A stretch of DNA of 64,000 bases. It comes from Galbula dea. Lineage: Eukaryota > Chordata > Aves > Piciformes > Galbulidae. The translations under genes were made by a program, and so were the position numbers. A model generated the notes under the pieces. That model made no database searches. It saw only the letters and a program-made list of their open reading frames with translations, and was not told where the DNA came from. Shown one piece after another: positions 1 to 11,742 of this stretch. Location of the stretch: NCBI GenBank assembly GCA_013399015.1, contig VWZX01007460.1, forward strand, positions 1,065,611-1,129,610, given 5' to 3'. Each line of letters begins with the position of its first letter. Position 1 is the first letter of the stretch.

Positions 1-3000
1 TGGTGTCAGTGAGCAGGTTTTGCTGACGTCTGTGTTCCTCTCTCTCCAGTGGAGGCAGCACTTGTCCCTTCCTGCTTGGAGGCAGCAGCTTTCAGAGTTT
101 TGTTCCCTATTGCACTTCACTATCAGATCTCCCAAATCTCTCTTTTGTTCAAAAACTAAATAGAATTGTTACATTTTTCTTACCAGGTTAGCCATTTCCA
201 TGGCAGACTGCTTCTTTATCAGGTTTCTGTATTGTTCTTCTAATGTCAGTATTTGTCCAGGCTGTTACAGACTGTAATCATTTCTTTATTGTTGTAACTT
301 TCCAGAAGAAGGTGAGGAGCAGAGGACAGGTGAAGGCCCATCTGTGTCCTTGTGTTTATTAGAGCTCTTAGAATGTGTCTCTGGAGTGAAGTAGTCTCTG
401 TGTGATGAAACTGAGGTAGGAGATGTCACTAACAAGCAGCACAGTAACATCTAATTTGCTTTCAGTCAGAGATCTCTTGCTGGCCTCTCAGTGGGTCAGA
501 ACCACACAGCTTTGCAGCTAAGGACATGAGAAACACCTCACAAACTGCAAGGGTGAATCCTTTGGCACTAAGTATTAATTCTCACACTCATTGCAGTTAC
601 AGTTTTGGTACAGAAGTTGTTTATCAAAATGGCATTTGGCTTCAGTAAAATACACAGACTGAGAACAGCAATTTCTTCTCCAGTGTGCTACAGGTTCCCC
701 AGAAAACACTCTGGTTGTAACTTTTTATGTCTCATTCCTCAGTAAGGTAAAACCAGCTTGTAGTTAGAAAAGGCAGAGGGTGAATAATGCAGAAACTCCC
801 TCCCTGGGCTGTAGGAAGGGTCTGGAGAGCAGTACCCTAGAAGGAGCAGTACCTTTGGGGAAGCTTTGCTGATGCTGAAGTGTTGTGTGGGTCAAGAGAC
901 ATCATGGACATCAAGACAAAAAAGGCTCTTGGGTTTTAATGGTCAGAGGTTCCCACTCTCTGCTGGATCCATCCCTCAGAAGGTAGTGCTGAGGTGCATA
1001 ATGTCCCCAAAAACAGCCTGGGGGTTGATCACTGCTGCTTTCTGATACACATCTTGGAGATCTTTCACCCAAACAACTCCTCCTCACTCCTCACCCCACC
1101 ACCACCCCTACAGCTCTTGCTTAATGTTTTTGGTGTGCTAGAAACTGGTCTAGGGTAGAGTAGAAGTTAACTTCGTTTGTTGTAAGAAATCAGATCTGTC
1201 CTAAAACCCATTAACCATTATAAAGAGGTAAAGCAGCAGCCTCTGGAAGCCAGCCTGACTCCCCTTGTCTGCTGGCTCTACAGACAATTCCAATACTTAA
1301 TAATCTGCAGTAACAGGGAGAAATCATTTTCCTCATAAATTTCCAAGCTTGATTCCCCCAAATAGAGTTACACATAGGTGTTGTGTGTGTAACAGAGTCA
1401 GAACCTTCCTTTGATTGCCTGCAGCCTGGGATCATCATTATTTTCACAGTTACCTGCAGCTGGCTGCATCAGATTTTTGGCTCCTGTTTCAGTAGTCTCA
1501 GATTTCTGCCTGCAGATAGAAGAGGTTTAGGTTGTTCAAACTTGTCGTTTCTGAGGCATTTCTACAGGTCTGTTCTTTAGATGAGCCTTTTTGTAACTGA
1601 GACGTTGTTCTGGCTTCATGTCTGTCAGTTGCACTTTCAAAGCATGATTTCAGTGGAGGATTAGAAGAGAATTAAATATCTTTACCCATGCTGTGTTAGA
1701 ATGCAACAATTCCAGGAGGTCTCCTGGTCAAGCCACAGCCCTTAGATTGCTGATGGACTTGTTTTCCTTCAATGGAAGCATAAACAATGTGGGGAGTTGG
1801 CAGTAACCTCCAGGCCCCCCCTGAGCCCCTGCTGCAGGTCTGTGCCATTTCAGCCTTGCAGAATGATGGCAAGTATTCCTGTGGATGGGGTTAGAGTTTT
1901 TGTTGTGTAATTTCAGTTCACACCTCAGACAGAACTCATCCTGTAAGGGATAAGCATCTCACTGTGTGTATGGGATTACACACACACACACCTCAATTAG
2001 TGTGATTTTAAATGTATTGATACCAATACACAGCCTGCTCTTCACCTGGAGAAACCCTTTCATTTCACACATGGACACTGGACCCTCCAAAAGGCCATAA
2101 GCAAAGTGTGGGTGGTGTAAATGTAAATCAAGCCAGGGACCAGAGAAGCCCCTTACAATCCCATCCTTTCCTTACCCTCCTTTCTGTCTTCATTGCAGCA
2201 AGAAACCAGAGTTTGTCTCCCTCCCTCTGTGCCTGCAGGCAGCCTCCCACGGTTGCAGCCTTCAGGAGTGGGGGTGCAGGATGAGGTTAGTGAGTGGTGG
2301 TGGCAGAGCAGTAGCAATTCTTCCTCTCTGCTGCCAGGAGCTGAGGTTGTATAGCTGATGTGAATGGGGGCAGGGGGAATAGCACACACCAGCAGAGCAT
2401 CCAGAGCCTTCTGCAGCCCTCGCTGGATGCTTACAGATAAGTGCAATTACTCCTGGTTTAATTTTCTTTGGGTTGTATATGGGCTTCTAGAAACCATTTG
2501 TTTTATTGTTTTTCTGAGCTTTAAAGGCTTCTCTTCATACTTGGTAGGAGTGTTAGTGTCTTCAGCTCCAGGAAGAGAAGCTCTTGTCCTTGCAGGGCTC
2601 TCCAGGCCTGGGTGATTGAAATGGAAGTAACTGCAAAATATTTGTGTGAGCTGAATTCTTGAAGGAGATAATTCCTCAGTGTCATGTTCCTGCTCAAGCA
2701 CCTCAGCAACATTAGTCTTTCATGCCTTTATCATTGCACCAGCCCTGTCTGGTCTTATTCCTGTGTAGTTACTACTTACTTACACAGAGTAGCAAGATCT
2801 GCTACCTCCTGTCGACACTCTTCAGGCAGCTGTCCCCAGAGAACCTGTCTAACCTGCTAAGAGCTTTGCCATGCTGCATCTTCACCTCACAGAGCCTTAG
2901 CATTTAGAAGTCTCTTGCCATCAGTGCACTAAAAAGCTTCCCCAAAACCAGTGGCTTTGTTTTGCATCTGCTCAGGGAGCTGTAGCTGTGGTGATGCTGA

Positions 3001-6000
3001 ATGCCACTGTTGATCAGTGCCATTGGAGATGCCACCCTCATGGAACTGTCCAGGTATTGTCCATGCAGCCTGTGGTGGGAGAGAATTAAACTCTCTACTT
3101 CCTAAGCCCTCATGCTGCATCTGGACAGCTCTTCATTTGTGTATCAAAGCAAAGGGAGGGCAAGGTGAGTTTCAGGAGAGCCAGCTAGCATTTCTGCAGG
3201 AACACAGGTCACTGCTTCCAGCTTTCTGGCTCCACTGGAATAGCCAGTCTCGAAAGGAAAGCCTCTCTCCTCCTCTCCAAGGCTCCCTGGTGGGAGCTGG
3301 AGCTGGGGTGACCCAAGCAGTTGCAGAAGATGCTTTTGTTGGAACTGGCCCTGCTGCTCTCTCAGCTTCAGGTGTCTGCTTCTGTCACAGTGCACACGAG
3401 ATTGCAGTGAGCAGATGCAGAGTTGTGCTGATCAGGTAGCAGCTGCTGTTTGATTACTGCCTGGCTTTGGAAGGCAGTTGGTGGAAGTTCTGTGTCTCAG
3501 GATCCTGGCTGTGTTTGCACACTCATCCTCTTAACTCCTTGCTCTTTTTAGACTTGAGCTCACTTCCTTGGCCTCCTTTGTCCTTGCAGTGTTATGTGCC
3601 ATACAGAATATCTGTGTCAGTGTTACTTGAAAAGAAAGGAGGTATTTTAATAGAAAGAAAATAGCTTTTTAGAGCAATCTTTGATCACTTCTCTTGCTCC
3701 CAGAATTCTTTCTGAGTGCTCTTTGGGAACTAACTCTGTGGAGTCAGTATCTTCTGGCTTGCAGAACAGCAGCAGCGTCTTGTTCATGGTTTTTATTCTT
3801 CTGTAGCCTTAGCAGAGCTGCATGACTCACAGCACTGGTGAAGATCATCACATGCTCTTGCCATCAACATGCATCCCACACAGAATGCATCCCATGTATG
3901 TTACATGGATCTGCCATCGAGCTGGAGCTTCACAGCTCTTGCTCTTCTCTGAGGCAGCTGCTCACAAAAGCAGAGGAATATTAGATCCTTGTAGACCAAG
4001 CAGGTGATTCAGAGGGGACTAGATGTACAGTCACTAAAGCAGGATCCCTTCAGAGCTGATCAAATGCTGTTAGTCAGCTGCTTAAGGCTCACTTGACAGG
4101 AATGGCAATAATTGCAGAGACATTGGGCTGCTGCCATGGCCCTGTGTCACCAGGAGCTCCTGGTGCTCCCCCAGACCTCAGCACCTCTCTGCCTCCAGCC
4201 CCAGCAGCTCCTGAGTGTGTGTGGAGTGCAGGCACTGCCAGACCCTACAGCTTCCCCAGCACCACCAGTCCTGATGCCACCAGAGCTTTGCTTGAAGGCT
4301 CCAGAGAGTCATCATGGTTCTGTAGAGATTTTTTGCTGAGAAGAACTCATGTGTGGTATCACTGTTAAGTATAATATCTAGTTTAGTTAGCTAAGTACAG
4401 CACCTGGTTTAATAATCTCCCTGGTTCGTGTGTGGCTAAATTAACTCCTGGCATTGCTGAATCCCTCAGTAGGGAGAGGTACTGGTGAAGCTGAGCAGGG
4501 AGGGAGAAGAGAGCTCCAAAGCCCTTGCTCCTCACTGGGTCTCTGGTCCCTGACTTGGTGCAGCTCCTTGGACATCCTCCCTGCACACAGCCCCGTGGCA
4601 GCTGAGGTCACCTGCTGCTCTCTGGGCAGGGGATCTGCAGGGGCAGTGTCTGAGGCCTCTCCCCAGAGCATTTGCCAGCGTTAAGAGCTGTGCAGTGAAT
4701 CAGCTTCCCTCTTGTTTGGACACAGCCTGGATCTGCTGCCCTCCAGGGCATGGTGCAGAGCTCATCCCTGCACTGCCCCTTCTCTGGAAGGAGAGGAGCT
4801 CTGCTGCACCCCCAAGGTCTAAGGGCTCCAGTTTGCACAGGCTTGGTGTTCCCCAAAATCTGCATGTCTTCATCGAGGTTCTCAGCCTTGTGATGGGGAT
4901 TGCATCTGCAGCAGATAGGAATAAAGCAATGACAGGCTGCCCCATTTCATAATGTTTGTTTTAACCTTCTGCCCAGAAAGGGCAGTAGTTTTACATGAGG
5001 AGAACTGCTGAGCCCTGTCATGGAATGTGTTTCAATTACTCAATCTGAAATGTGTTAGCTGCCCTTTGCTACAGCCCAGAGAGGGCAGGAGAGAATCTGC
5101 CAAACAGCCAGCTAGTGGCTGTGTGTCAGGCAGCCTGAGAAACATCTCACAACTGCACATCTCACTCCAGCTTCCTGCAGCTTGCCTCATGCACACTTTC
5201 TTCTCCCTGGTTCTCCTTCCTTATTACTCTTAGGCTTTTGCCCCTGGAGAAGGGCATGAGTTCCTCCTTGCTTTTGCCTGGGGTTTCTCAGCCTGCTTCT
5301 GAGGCTGCATCATATGATTCTCTTGCAGGCTAGGGAAGGGAGAACTGAGAAATGGCAGCAGCTTTGGAGGAGTTGGTGCAGCTGGATGACCAGATCCTGC
5401 TCCAGACTTGTATGGGGATTCAATTTTACCTGCCTTTGTTTAGTTTAGAATGTTGAATAGGTGATGCCTTAGGAAAGGTGACACACCATGAGTGACAAAC
5501 AAACTGCTGCCATCCCTGTAGAGACTGTGCAGTCATTGCATTTGAAATGGACTGGTTTGCCTAGCTTTTGCTACAGATCTTTACATGGAAAAGCATGAAT
5601 CTCTGTTAAATTTAGGTGGACTTCTCAAAGGTACTGAAGGAGTTGGAGAAGTCTCATCTCTTCCTGTACCACTGTGTTTCTTTCTGTCAGGTTAAATGCT
5701 TTGAGTCTTCCAGACTCCAAGAAGTTTGTCACATGGTGCCTGAACTTGGTTTTTATGTCAAGTTTGTGGTGAACTGTTAATGTTGTGTGTGTCTAATGGA
5801 GCTTACTGACCAGTCCCTGGTGAAGACAGGAGTCCATGTCCCACTCCTCCTGTGCTGTGCTCTGAGCCAGGGTTTGCCTGCGGTGACAAAGGCAGGGACC
5901 CCAGATGGGTTCACTGGAGAGCACCAGGCATTGTTTTGCTGCGAGGCAGATCACATACCAGCTTGTCATCTGCCTCTGCAACCCTCCCTGCTCTTGAAGG

Positions 6001-6064
6001 AGGCATGGAAGAACTTTGTAGATTGCTGGAGACTTAACCTCACTGCTGTGCTCCTCCTCCCCAG
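1..6064 (+). other. NR3C1: NR3C1 intron before coding exon 7 (partial)
   Basis: This is intronic sequence ending at the acceptor CCCCAG just before 6065. I searched it for the preceding 145-bp ligand-binding-domain exon and found no matching frame, so that exon lies outside the window. The intron holds a short CA run near 1979-1991 and otherwise unique, moderately AT-rich DNA. I saw no CR1 copy, no long conserved open frame and no RNA gene here. Confidence 0.85.
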
Positions 6065-6195
6065 GCAGAGGATGAATCTCCCCTGCATGTACGAGCAGTG
6101 CAAGCACATGCTGATGATCTCCCGGGAGCTGTCGCGGCTCCAGGTCTCCTATGAAGAATATCTCTGCATGAAAACACTGCTGCTGCTCTCCACAG
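6065..6195 (+). CDS. NR3C1: NR3C1 coding exon 7 (ligand-binding domain, helices ~6-8)
   Basis: This 131-bp exon is bounded by CCCCAG upstream and CACAG|GTAAGG downstream. It starts with the last base of a split codon and then reads QRMNLPCMYEQCKHMLMISR onward, ending LLLLST plus one base. It corresponds to human GR residues about 632-674. The pocket residues equivalent to Met639, Gln642 and Met646, which contact the steroid, are all present. Differences from human as I remember it are Thr635 to Asn, Asp641 to Glu and a changed stretch after the HML motif (MISRELS in place of YVSSELH). An ATG inside the exon starts an apparent open frame, but it is an internal methionine. The exon length and both phases match the human gene, so identification is very secure. 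Confidence 0.96.
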
Positions 6196-6549
6196 GTAAG
6201 GCAACAGTTGAACACCTCTCTCAGCAGTGGGAGGTTAACTTGCCAGCATTACCAGTGCCCGTGTGTGGTTGAAAAGTGTGTTTGGGTATCTGATAGCAAA
6301 GGAAAGTCAAAATGTTCTGTGCCACCTGATGGTCCAGGGTCAGGGGAGGAAGTTCTGCCTTCAGCAGGTAGGAGACATTCAAGGGGAGGTCTTAGGGATT
6401 GTGTTCAGAACTTCCACAGCTCAGCAGAGAGACCTAACTCAAAAGTGCAATGTGAAGTCCTTCAGGAATACAGAAACCACAAACTGGCTTAGGAATTCAG
6501 GACGCAAAGACACAGGCAAAGCTGCTATGACTTTGTGCCTTAAAGGAAC

Positions 6550-6668
6550 CCAAATGAAACAAATAACAAAGCAACCAAACAGAAGAACCAAAAAACCTCA
6601 TCTCTTCACAAACAAAACACTCAAACAAAACAATAACAACAAAACCCCAGACAAACAAACAAAATCCT
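6550..6668. repeat. A/C-rich low-complexity tract
   Basis: This is a run of AAAC, AACA and CAAA words (for example caaacaaaacaataacaac) that is almost free of G and T. It could be a degraded poly(A)-derived tract or simple sequence. It lies in NR3C1 intron 7, about 70 bp upstream of a CR1 fragment. Confidence 0.7.
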
Positions 6669-6732
6669 CAGTGTCACCTGTGTTCCAGCATGTGCCTGGA
6701 GAAATCTCATCCCATGGCCATCACACCAACAC

Positions 6733-6785
6733 CCACAGAATCCCAGGGTGGTGGGAGCTGGAAGGGACCTCTGGATATTGATCAC
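6733..6785 (-). mobile_element. CR1 LINE 3'-end fragment (old)
   Basis: The plus strand reads cagaatcccagggtgg and then ggaagggacctctgg, the reverse complement of the CR1 3' terminus. Only about 50 bp of the tail remain, so the copy is short and diverged. Confidence 0.7.
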
Positions 6786-7129
6786 TTTTATCTCATGATC
6801 CCACAGGAGCAAGGAAGCAGCAGCTGTAGGTTTCCTGGAGCCTTTGCTGCTTCTGCTTGAGAGCAGATCAGTTTTGTTTCAGTGTAGTGACAGGTAGAGT
6901 AGGGTGCTTCAGGAGTGCCAGTGAGAGGAGCAGTGCTCATGAAGATGTTTCAGCATTTTGCTGCATGATTCTGCATAGCTTTAAAAATTTGAGGCAGTTC
7001 TTTATACCAAGAGCTGGATCATTCCTTACCTTTAGTATTTCCAGGGAATAGCAGCATGAATTCTTCTAAACACAAGAGAACTTGGTAGCTTTGGGCTTTG
7101 CCAAAGGAGGTAGGAGAGGTAGTACTTAG

Positions 7130-7240
7130 GGACTTGGTTTAGTCTTAGGGACATGGTTTTAGATGGCAGTGATAGGGTGATGGTTGGACTGGATGAGCTT
7201 AGAGGTCTCTTCCAACCCTGATAATTCTGGGATTCTGTGA
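7130..7240 (+). mobile_element. CR1 LINE 3'-end fragment
   Basis: The segment carries the CR1 terminal block gatggttggactggatg, then cttagaggtctcttccaacc, and ends with the family's ATTCTGGGATTCTGTGA octamer tail. It is a 5'-truncated copy in the sense orientation of NR3C1. Confidence 0.85.
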
Positions 7241-8467
7241 AAGCAGGAGGCTGGTGTAAGCCAGCACTGGGGCAGTGTGGGCAGGAGATGTGCCATGGCC
7301 AGCTCCTCTCTGGGTCTGGCACCTCTGTGGCCTGGCACAGACTGGCACAGCTTCTCCTGCCAAGCCCAGAACTGAGACAAGGACTCTTTTCAGAGGGAGC
7401 TTTCAGCTCCATGCTGCCCTGGGCTTTGTAGGAACTTGAATCTTCCCCAGAAGGGCAGATTTAAAGCAGTTTCTGAAGTCTCTCCTGGAAATTCCTCAGG
7501 TGTTCTGGATGTGGTGTAGGCAACTTCCCCTAGAGGAACTGGAGGTTTCCTTAAAGGAATTTCCATGGCAGAAACAGTGAAGAGACAACACTCATAGGAC
7601 TAAGCCTGTTGAGGAGTGAGGTGTGACAGGCCCTGGTCAGGAGACCAGCAGAAGGTCTCTGTTGGACTGACAGTGAAGGACAATCTGTTTTCCACTCCTT
7701 TTTGAGTCCATCCATGGTGGAGATGGAGCATTGTGGACTTGTGACAACTGGAGAGGTGAAATGTTTATAGCTTTTTAATCCAGGACTTCACAGTTGCAAT
7801 TTGTGCTGACTCTGTTTGTGTGTGAGCTTCCCAAGAGAAGAGGAGGAGGAGGAAAACAGGAATCCCACACGGGTCTAGGCTTGTAGCTCACACACAGACA
7901 CAGCTCACAGACCTTAGCCATTGAAACTACTGAAGCAGCAGTTGATGTGTTGTCATCTGCTGTGTAGACAAGGCAGGCAAGACACTCCAGCACTTCTCAG
8001 ATGCTGGCAGTCTAGGGAGGGCTGCATTTTGTAAGGAGGGGAGTGTGTTTTAGTGGCTTGGTTCCTTCTTTCTTGCTTTCAGTTGGCTTTGTCTCAGCTC
8101 TCTTCACCTCCATCCATTCACTTCACCAGGGTAGTCAGAGGCTTCAAACCAAGCATCTTGAGGACCACTGCAGTCCATATGTTTGATTTGTCCTGATTTG
8201 CTTACTAGTCCTTGGCCTTTAGAAGGGCCATGCTAGTAGGAGAACACAGGCACAGGGACTTAAGATGGATTTGAGTCTGAATATGGGCCTCAGTCCCCAT
8301 GTCTTGGGTGTCTAACCCAGAGTTCATCTCCTCTGGTGCCAGCTCCATGTCCCATCCCTGTTCCAAGAAGCTCTCCTGAGACCTGAGTCCTCCCTGCCCT
8401 GGGCTGTCAGGTTGTTGTCCAGTCTCTCTGTTACTGCCTTGTCTGGACACGTTATTTGATCCATGTC

Positions 8468-8533
8468 AGCGGGCTTGGAACTGGATGATCTTTCAGGATC
8501 CTTTCAGAGCCAAGCCACCCTGTGATCCTAGGC
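8468..8533 (+). mobile_element. CR1 LINE 3'-end fragment (old)
   Basis: A diverged CR1 tail: gcttggaactggatgatctt, a changed aggatcctttcagagcc block, and a terminal ctgtgatcctag. It lies about 360 bp upstream of NR3C1 exon 8 and does not touch its splice signals. Confidence 0.65.
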
Positions 8534-8889
8534 TTGCTCTTCCCTGGGCACATGGAATTTCTATGGAATCTTTCCAATGTCTCATTTCCCTGGACGCAGA
8601 ACACAGAGCTCCAGCCCTGGTGGTTCTTCATCAAGGCACTTCCAGGGCTTAGTGCTGTTGCCTCCATGGTCTCCCTTCTGTTTTTTAGGGGGTTACTTTG
8701 GGAGTTTTCCTACTGTTGTTCTCCTACTTGTTACCTTGTCATGCAGCTTGGTTCCTGCTCTCTTTCCTTGTCTCTCCACTGTCGCTTCACTGAGTCCAAG
8801 TCATTTTTCTGTGCCTGATGTAAGAGCAGTTCAGTAATGCCACAGTTCATAGATGTCTAATGCCTTAAAGGTTGGTGTCAATGTTTCAG

Positions 8890-9047
8890 TTCCCAAGGAG
8901 GGCCTGAAGAGTCAGTCTCTGTTTGAAGAGATCCGGATGACCTACATCAAGGAGCTGGGCAAGGCCATCGTGAAGAGGGAAGGGAACTCCAGCCAGAACT
9001 GGCAGCGCTTTTACCAGCTGACTAAGCTGTTGGACTCTATGCATGAT
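8890..9047 (+). CDS. NR3C1: NR3C1 coding exon 8 (ligand-binding domain, helices ~9-10)
   Basis: This 158-bp exon lies between TTTCAG and GAT|GTGAGT. It completes a split Val codon with the last base of exon 7 and then reads PKEGLKSQSLFEEIRMTYIK onward to LLDSMHD, equal to human residues 675-727. The block RMTYIKELGKAIVKREGNSS and the following QNWQRFYQLTKLLDSMH are unchanged from human as I recall them; this part carries the region homologous to the receptor's dimer and chaperone-sensitive surfaces. Changes are conservative (Asp to Glu, Glu to Ser, Glu727 to Asp). The open frame runs on past the donor for a few codons, but the GTGAGT site and the continuation in exon 9 fix the boundary. Confidence 0.97.
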
Positions 9048-9936
9048 GTGAGTGCTGCAGGGAGTGCTGCAGGCATTCCAGAGAAATAAGTTTGGGGATG
9101 GGACAGGATCTCCTCTGCCCTTGCATTTAAAGGGATAAATATGGAGAGGAGGAGGTCGTGCTCCCCTGCTGGCTAATTAAAGGTTAATTGGAAGAGGTGA
9201 AGGTGGTGCTTTCAGGCTGCTCTTGCAGTGGACTCCGAGCAATTCGTTTAGTAATTAATGTACTATTTCAGTCTCTTTAGTCATTAAAAGTGACATTGCT
9301 TTAAAGTGGGGGAAGTCTGGAGTGAGAAACGCTTTTGCAGCAGTAGCAGAGGTGTGAAGTTGAAAACCAGTATTATCCCAGAGACAAACTACTCAAGGAT
9401 CTGTGGAATTGCTTGGAATTGCATTAAGATAATGCAGCAGTGCTGTTCGTGGTGTTAGGAGGGGCCTAATCTGGCAAGGAATCTCAGGATTCAGGCTCTC
9501 TCCTTTTGTGGCATGCACTCTAAATTGTGTGACCAGCACCAAGCAGTCTGGGGAGTCTTGGAGCTGGATAAGGCAAGGGAAGCTCTGAGACCTCAAAATC
9601 ATTCATTTGGTGTCTTGTTAGTGTACCAAGCACCTGGAGAGAGCTCATCAAGCTTCTCCCTGTCTGTGTTGATCATATGCTAGAGTGGGAGTGGGGAGAA
9701 AATCTCACCAGTACTTGTAAAGAGCTGCCAGGGTTGGTTCCCTTGTTGCCATTTGCAGGCTCCCTGATGAAGGTGAGGGTGGCTGTGGGTGCCTGCGCTG
9801 GGTCACAGGGAGCAGCTCTGCTGTGGGGAGGTGTCCCTGGCGCCGAGGGGAGGAGCTGGGGAGAAGGAGGGGTGCAGGTTAAGAGCTCTGCTGTAGTCCT
9901 TGTCTGAAGGTAATGCTCTTGCTTTGTCACTCCTAG
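9048..9936 (+). other. NR3C1: NR3C1 intron 8
   Basis: An 889-bp intron from GTGAGT to CTCCTAG. It is unique sequence with some AT-rich TTAATT words near 9170-9290. I saw no repeat family or extra coding exon. Confidence 0.92.
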
Positions 9937-10089
9937 GTGGTTGAAAATCTTCTGAGCTTTTGCTTCCAGACATTTTTGGATAAATCCATGAGTATTGAGT
10001 TCCCAGAAATGCTGGCAGAAATCATCAGCAATCAGATACCAAAATACTCCAACGGAAATATCAAGAAGCTCTTGTTTCATCAGAAGTGA
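9937..10089 (+). CDS. NR3C1: NR3C1 last coding exon (helices 11-12, AF-2, stop)
   Basis: The exon starts in phase 0 after CTCCTAG and encodes 50 residues plus TGA, beginning VVENLLSFCFQTFLDKSMSI and ending GNIKKLLFHQK, equal to human residues 728-777. It supplies helix 11, the loop and helix 12 with the AF-2 core PEMLAEII, the coactivator-binding surface that closes over the hormone. Equivalents of Leu732, Cys736, Thr739, Ile747 and Phe749 are present. Two changes stand out from the human protein as I remember it: Asn734 to Ser and Tyr735 to Phe; Thr744 to Ser and Thr-to-Ser before NQIPKYS are milder. The alpha-type C terminus is intact, so the main hormone-binding isoform is encoded. Confidence 0.97.
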   Translation: MVENLLSFCFQTFLDKSMSIEFPEMLAEIISNQIPKYSNGNIKKLLFHQK

Positions 10090-10597
10090 CTGCCTTAATC
10101 CTAAAGGGTTGCCTTAAGAAAACGTCAGATGATAGCTTTTATTTTGTAAAGAGAAAAACAAAAACAAACAGCAAAGCTACAGAACTTGTTGATTCTGTCC
10201 TTGGGAATTATGCACTACATGTGGTTTACAGAGGGCCAAGATTCAGGCTATAGAAAGCAGCGAATTTCTCACGTTGGGTAAATCATGGGGGAGAGAGGAG
10301 AGGAAAAGGAAATCTCTCTCAGAAGTTCTCTCTCCCCCTCCCCTCGTGCAACATCCAGGATGCATCAGAACCACCAGTGACAAGATCTGAGGCTGTGTTA
10401 CAGACTTTCTGCTAATTAGTTTCTGCAGTTGGCTGGAGACAAATTTTCTAGGCTGGTTTAATTTTGTTTGTTTGTTTTTGTTAGCAAAGTGGTTTGGATT
10501 TTGTTTTCTTTTTTTTTTTTTTAAGGTTAAGGTAGCATTTTGGTTTATGCATGTAACCTGAAGAAAGTTTACAAGTGTATATCAGAAAAGGGAAGTT

Positions 10598-10604
10598 GTG
10601 CCTT
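10598..10604 (+). promoter_or_regulatory. miR-124 seed match in NR3C1 3' UTR (conserved block)
   Basis: GTGCCTT is complementary to miR-124 seed positions 2-8. It lies inside the block ggaagttgtgccttttatag, which I recall as present in the human 3' UTR. miR-124 repression of the glucocorticoid receptor is reported in the literature; use in this species is inferred. Confidence 0.6.
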
Positions 10605-11734
10605 TTATAGCTATTACTGTCTGGTTTTAGCAATTTCCTTTAACTTTATATACCCTGAACTAGGCTTGGTCATTTTCTTACCTAATTTTTTTGTAATACT
10701 TCGAGATGCCTATTGTACAGCTGGGTTTTTAAGGTGGGGCAGCTCATAGCTTTGCTCAGTGACCTCTAGACAGTAATCCTCCAGTATATTCATGTGAAAA
10801 TGGGTTGGGCTTTTCTAACCTGATAGCTTTGAACTTTCAAAAGTGACCATAAAGATTAGGCTTTTTGGGTTTTTTTTTTTTTAAGGGCCAGGGTGGGTGG
10901 GGGAACACTCTCAAATCTAATGGAAATAGGTGGGAATGAGAGAGATCCTTTTGGGGTAGGTGTGCAAAAGAGTGGGATATGCAGACTCCAAGAAAATTAA
11001 CCCAGTCCTGACTGGATGTAAATGAGCAGGTTCTTTTATATATAGATCTATATTAGTAAAAAACAGAAAATAATGTAAAAAAAAAAAAAAAGACAAACCA
11101 CCACAAAAAAGCCTGATTTTTGCATAGAGTGCAACAGCCATAAGTGTAAGAGTCAGGGGCTGCATTGATGCCAAGAAGATCAGTCCTGACTGCCCATCAG
11201 GAAACTTTCAGGAAAATATGCAGAGCTTAGGAAAAGTTTACTTCTGTGTGGAGTTTTCTATCCACTTCAGCCTCATCACACACCTCGGGATGGACACAAG
11301 CAGAACAGCACTGGAGCGGCGAGGCAGCCGCGGGATGCCCCCGAGGCCGGGGCTGTTCTCCTCTCCTCTAACCGAGCCCAGAAACTCTCCTCTCCGCTGA
11401 GGCGTTTTCCCAGGCAGGGAGCAGAGCTGGTTGACTGTCGCTCTGGATCCACCAGCTCCCACCCCGTGGGGTCAGAGACCCATTGTCACCTCTCCTCCTG
11501 CCGCTGCCTGCTTCAGCCCTTTCCCGGCCAGGGGAAGGTGCCGCTGCCGAGCGCCTGCTCTCCGCGTCCTCGTCCCTCGAACTTCGTCCGTGTAAAGCTG
11601 CATCCCCTCAGCCCCAGCTCCTGCCGTGCCATAAGGTCCCCACGAGGTCCCCGCAGCTCTTGTGAATTTCTCCTCGTTGCCATTGAGAACTGTCTTTGAG
11701 ACGGTGTAGAAGCTGTAGTAGCCTTTTCTTACCT

Positions 11735-11742
11735 GCACCTTA
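11735..11742 (+). promoter_or_regulatory. miR-18 seed match in NR3C1 3' UTR
   Basis: GCACCTTA is an 8-mer match to the miR-18 seed. It follows tagaagctgtagtagcc, a block I also recall upstream of the human miR-18 site, so the position appears conserved. miR-18 is a known post-transcriptional regulator of the receptor in mammals; function here is inferred. Confidence 0.6.

Larger units (their letters stand above)
6196..8889 (+). other. NR3C1: NR3C1 intron 7
   Basis: This intron runs from donor GTAAGG to acceptor TTTCAG. It contains an A/C-rich low-complexity tract (about 6550-6668) and three degraded CR1 3' ends, at about 6733-6785 (minus), 7130-7240 (plus) and 8468-8533 (plus). The rest is unique sequence with no supported gene. 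Confidence 0.9.

Noticed and set aside
9045..9089. Continuation of the NR3C1 exon 8 frame beyond the donor to a stop at 9089
   Set aside because: A strong GTGAGT donor lies at 9048, and the expected VVENLL continuation is found in phase at 9937.
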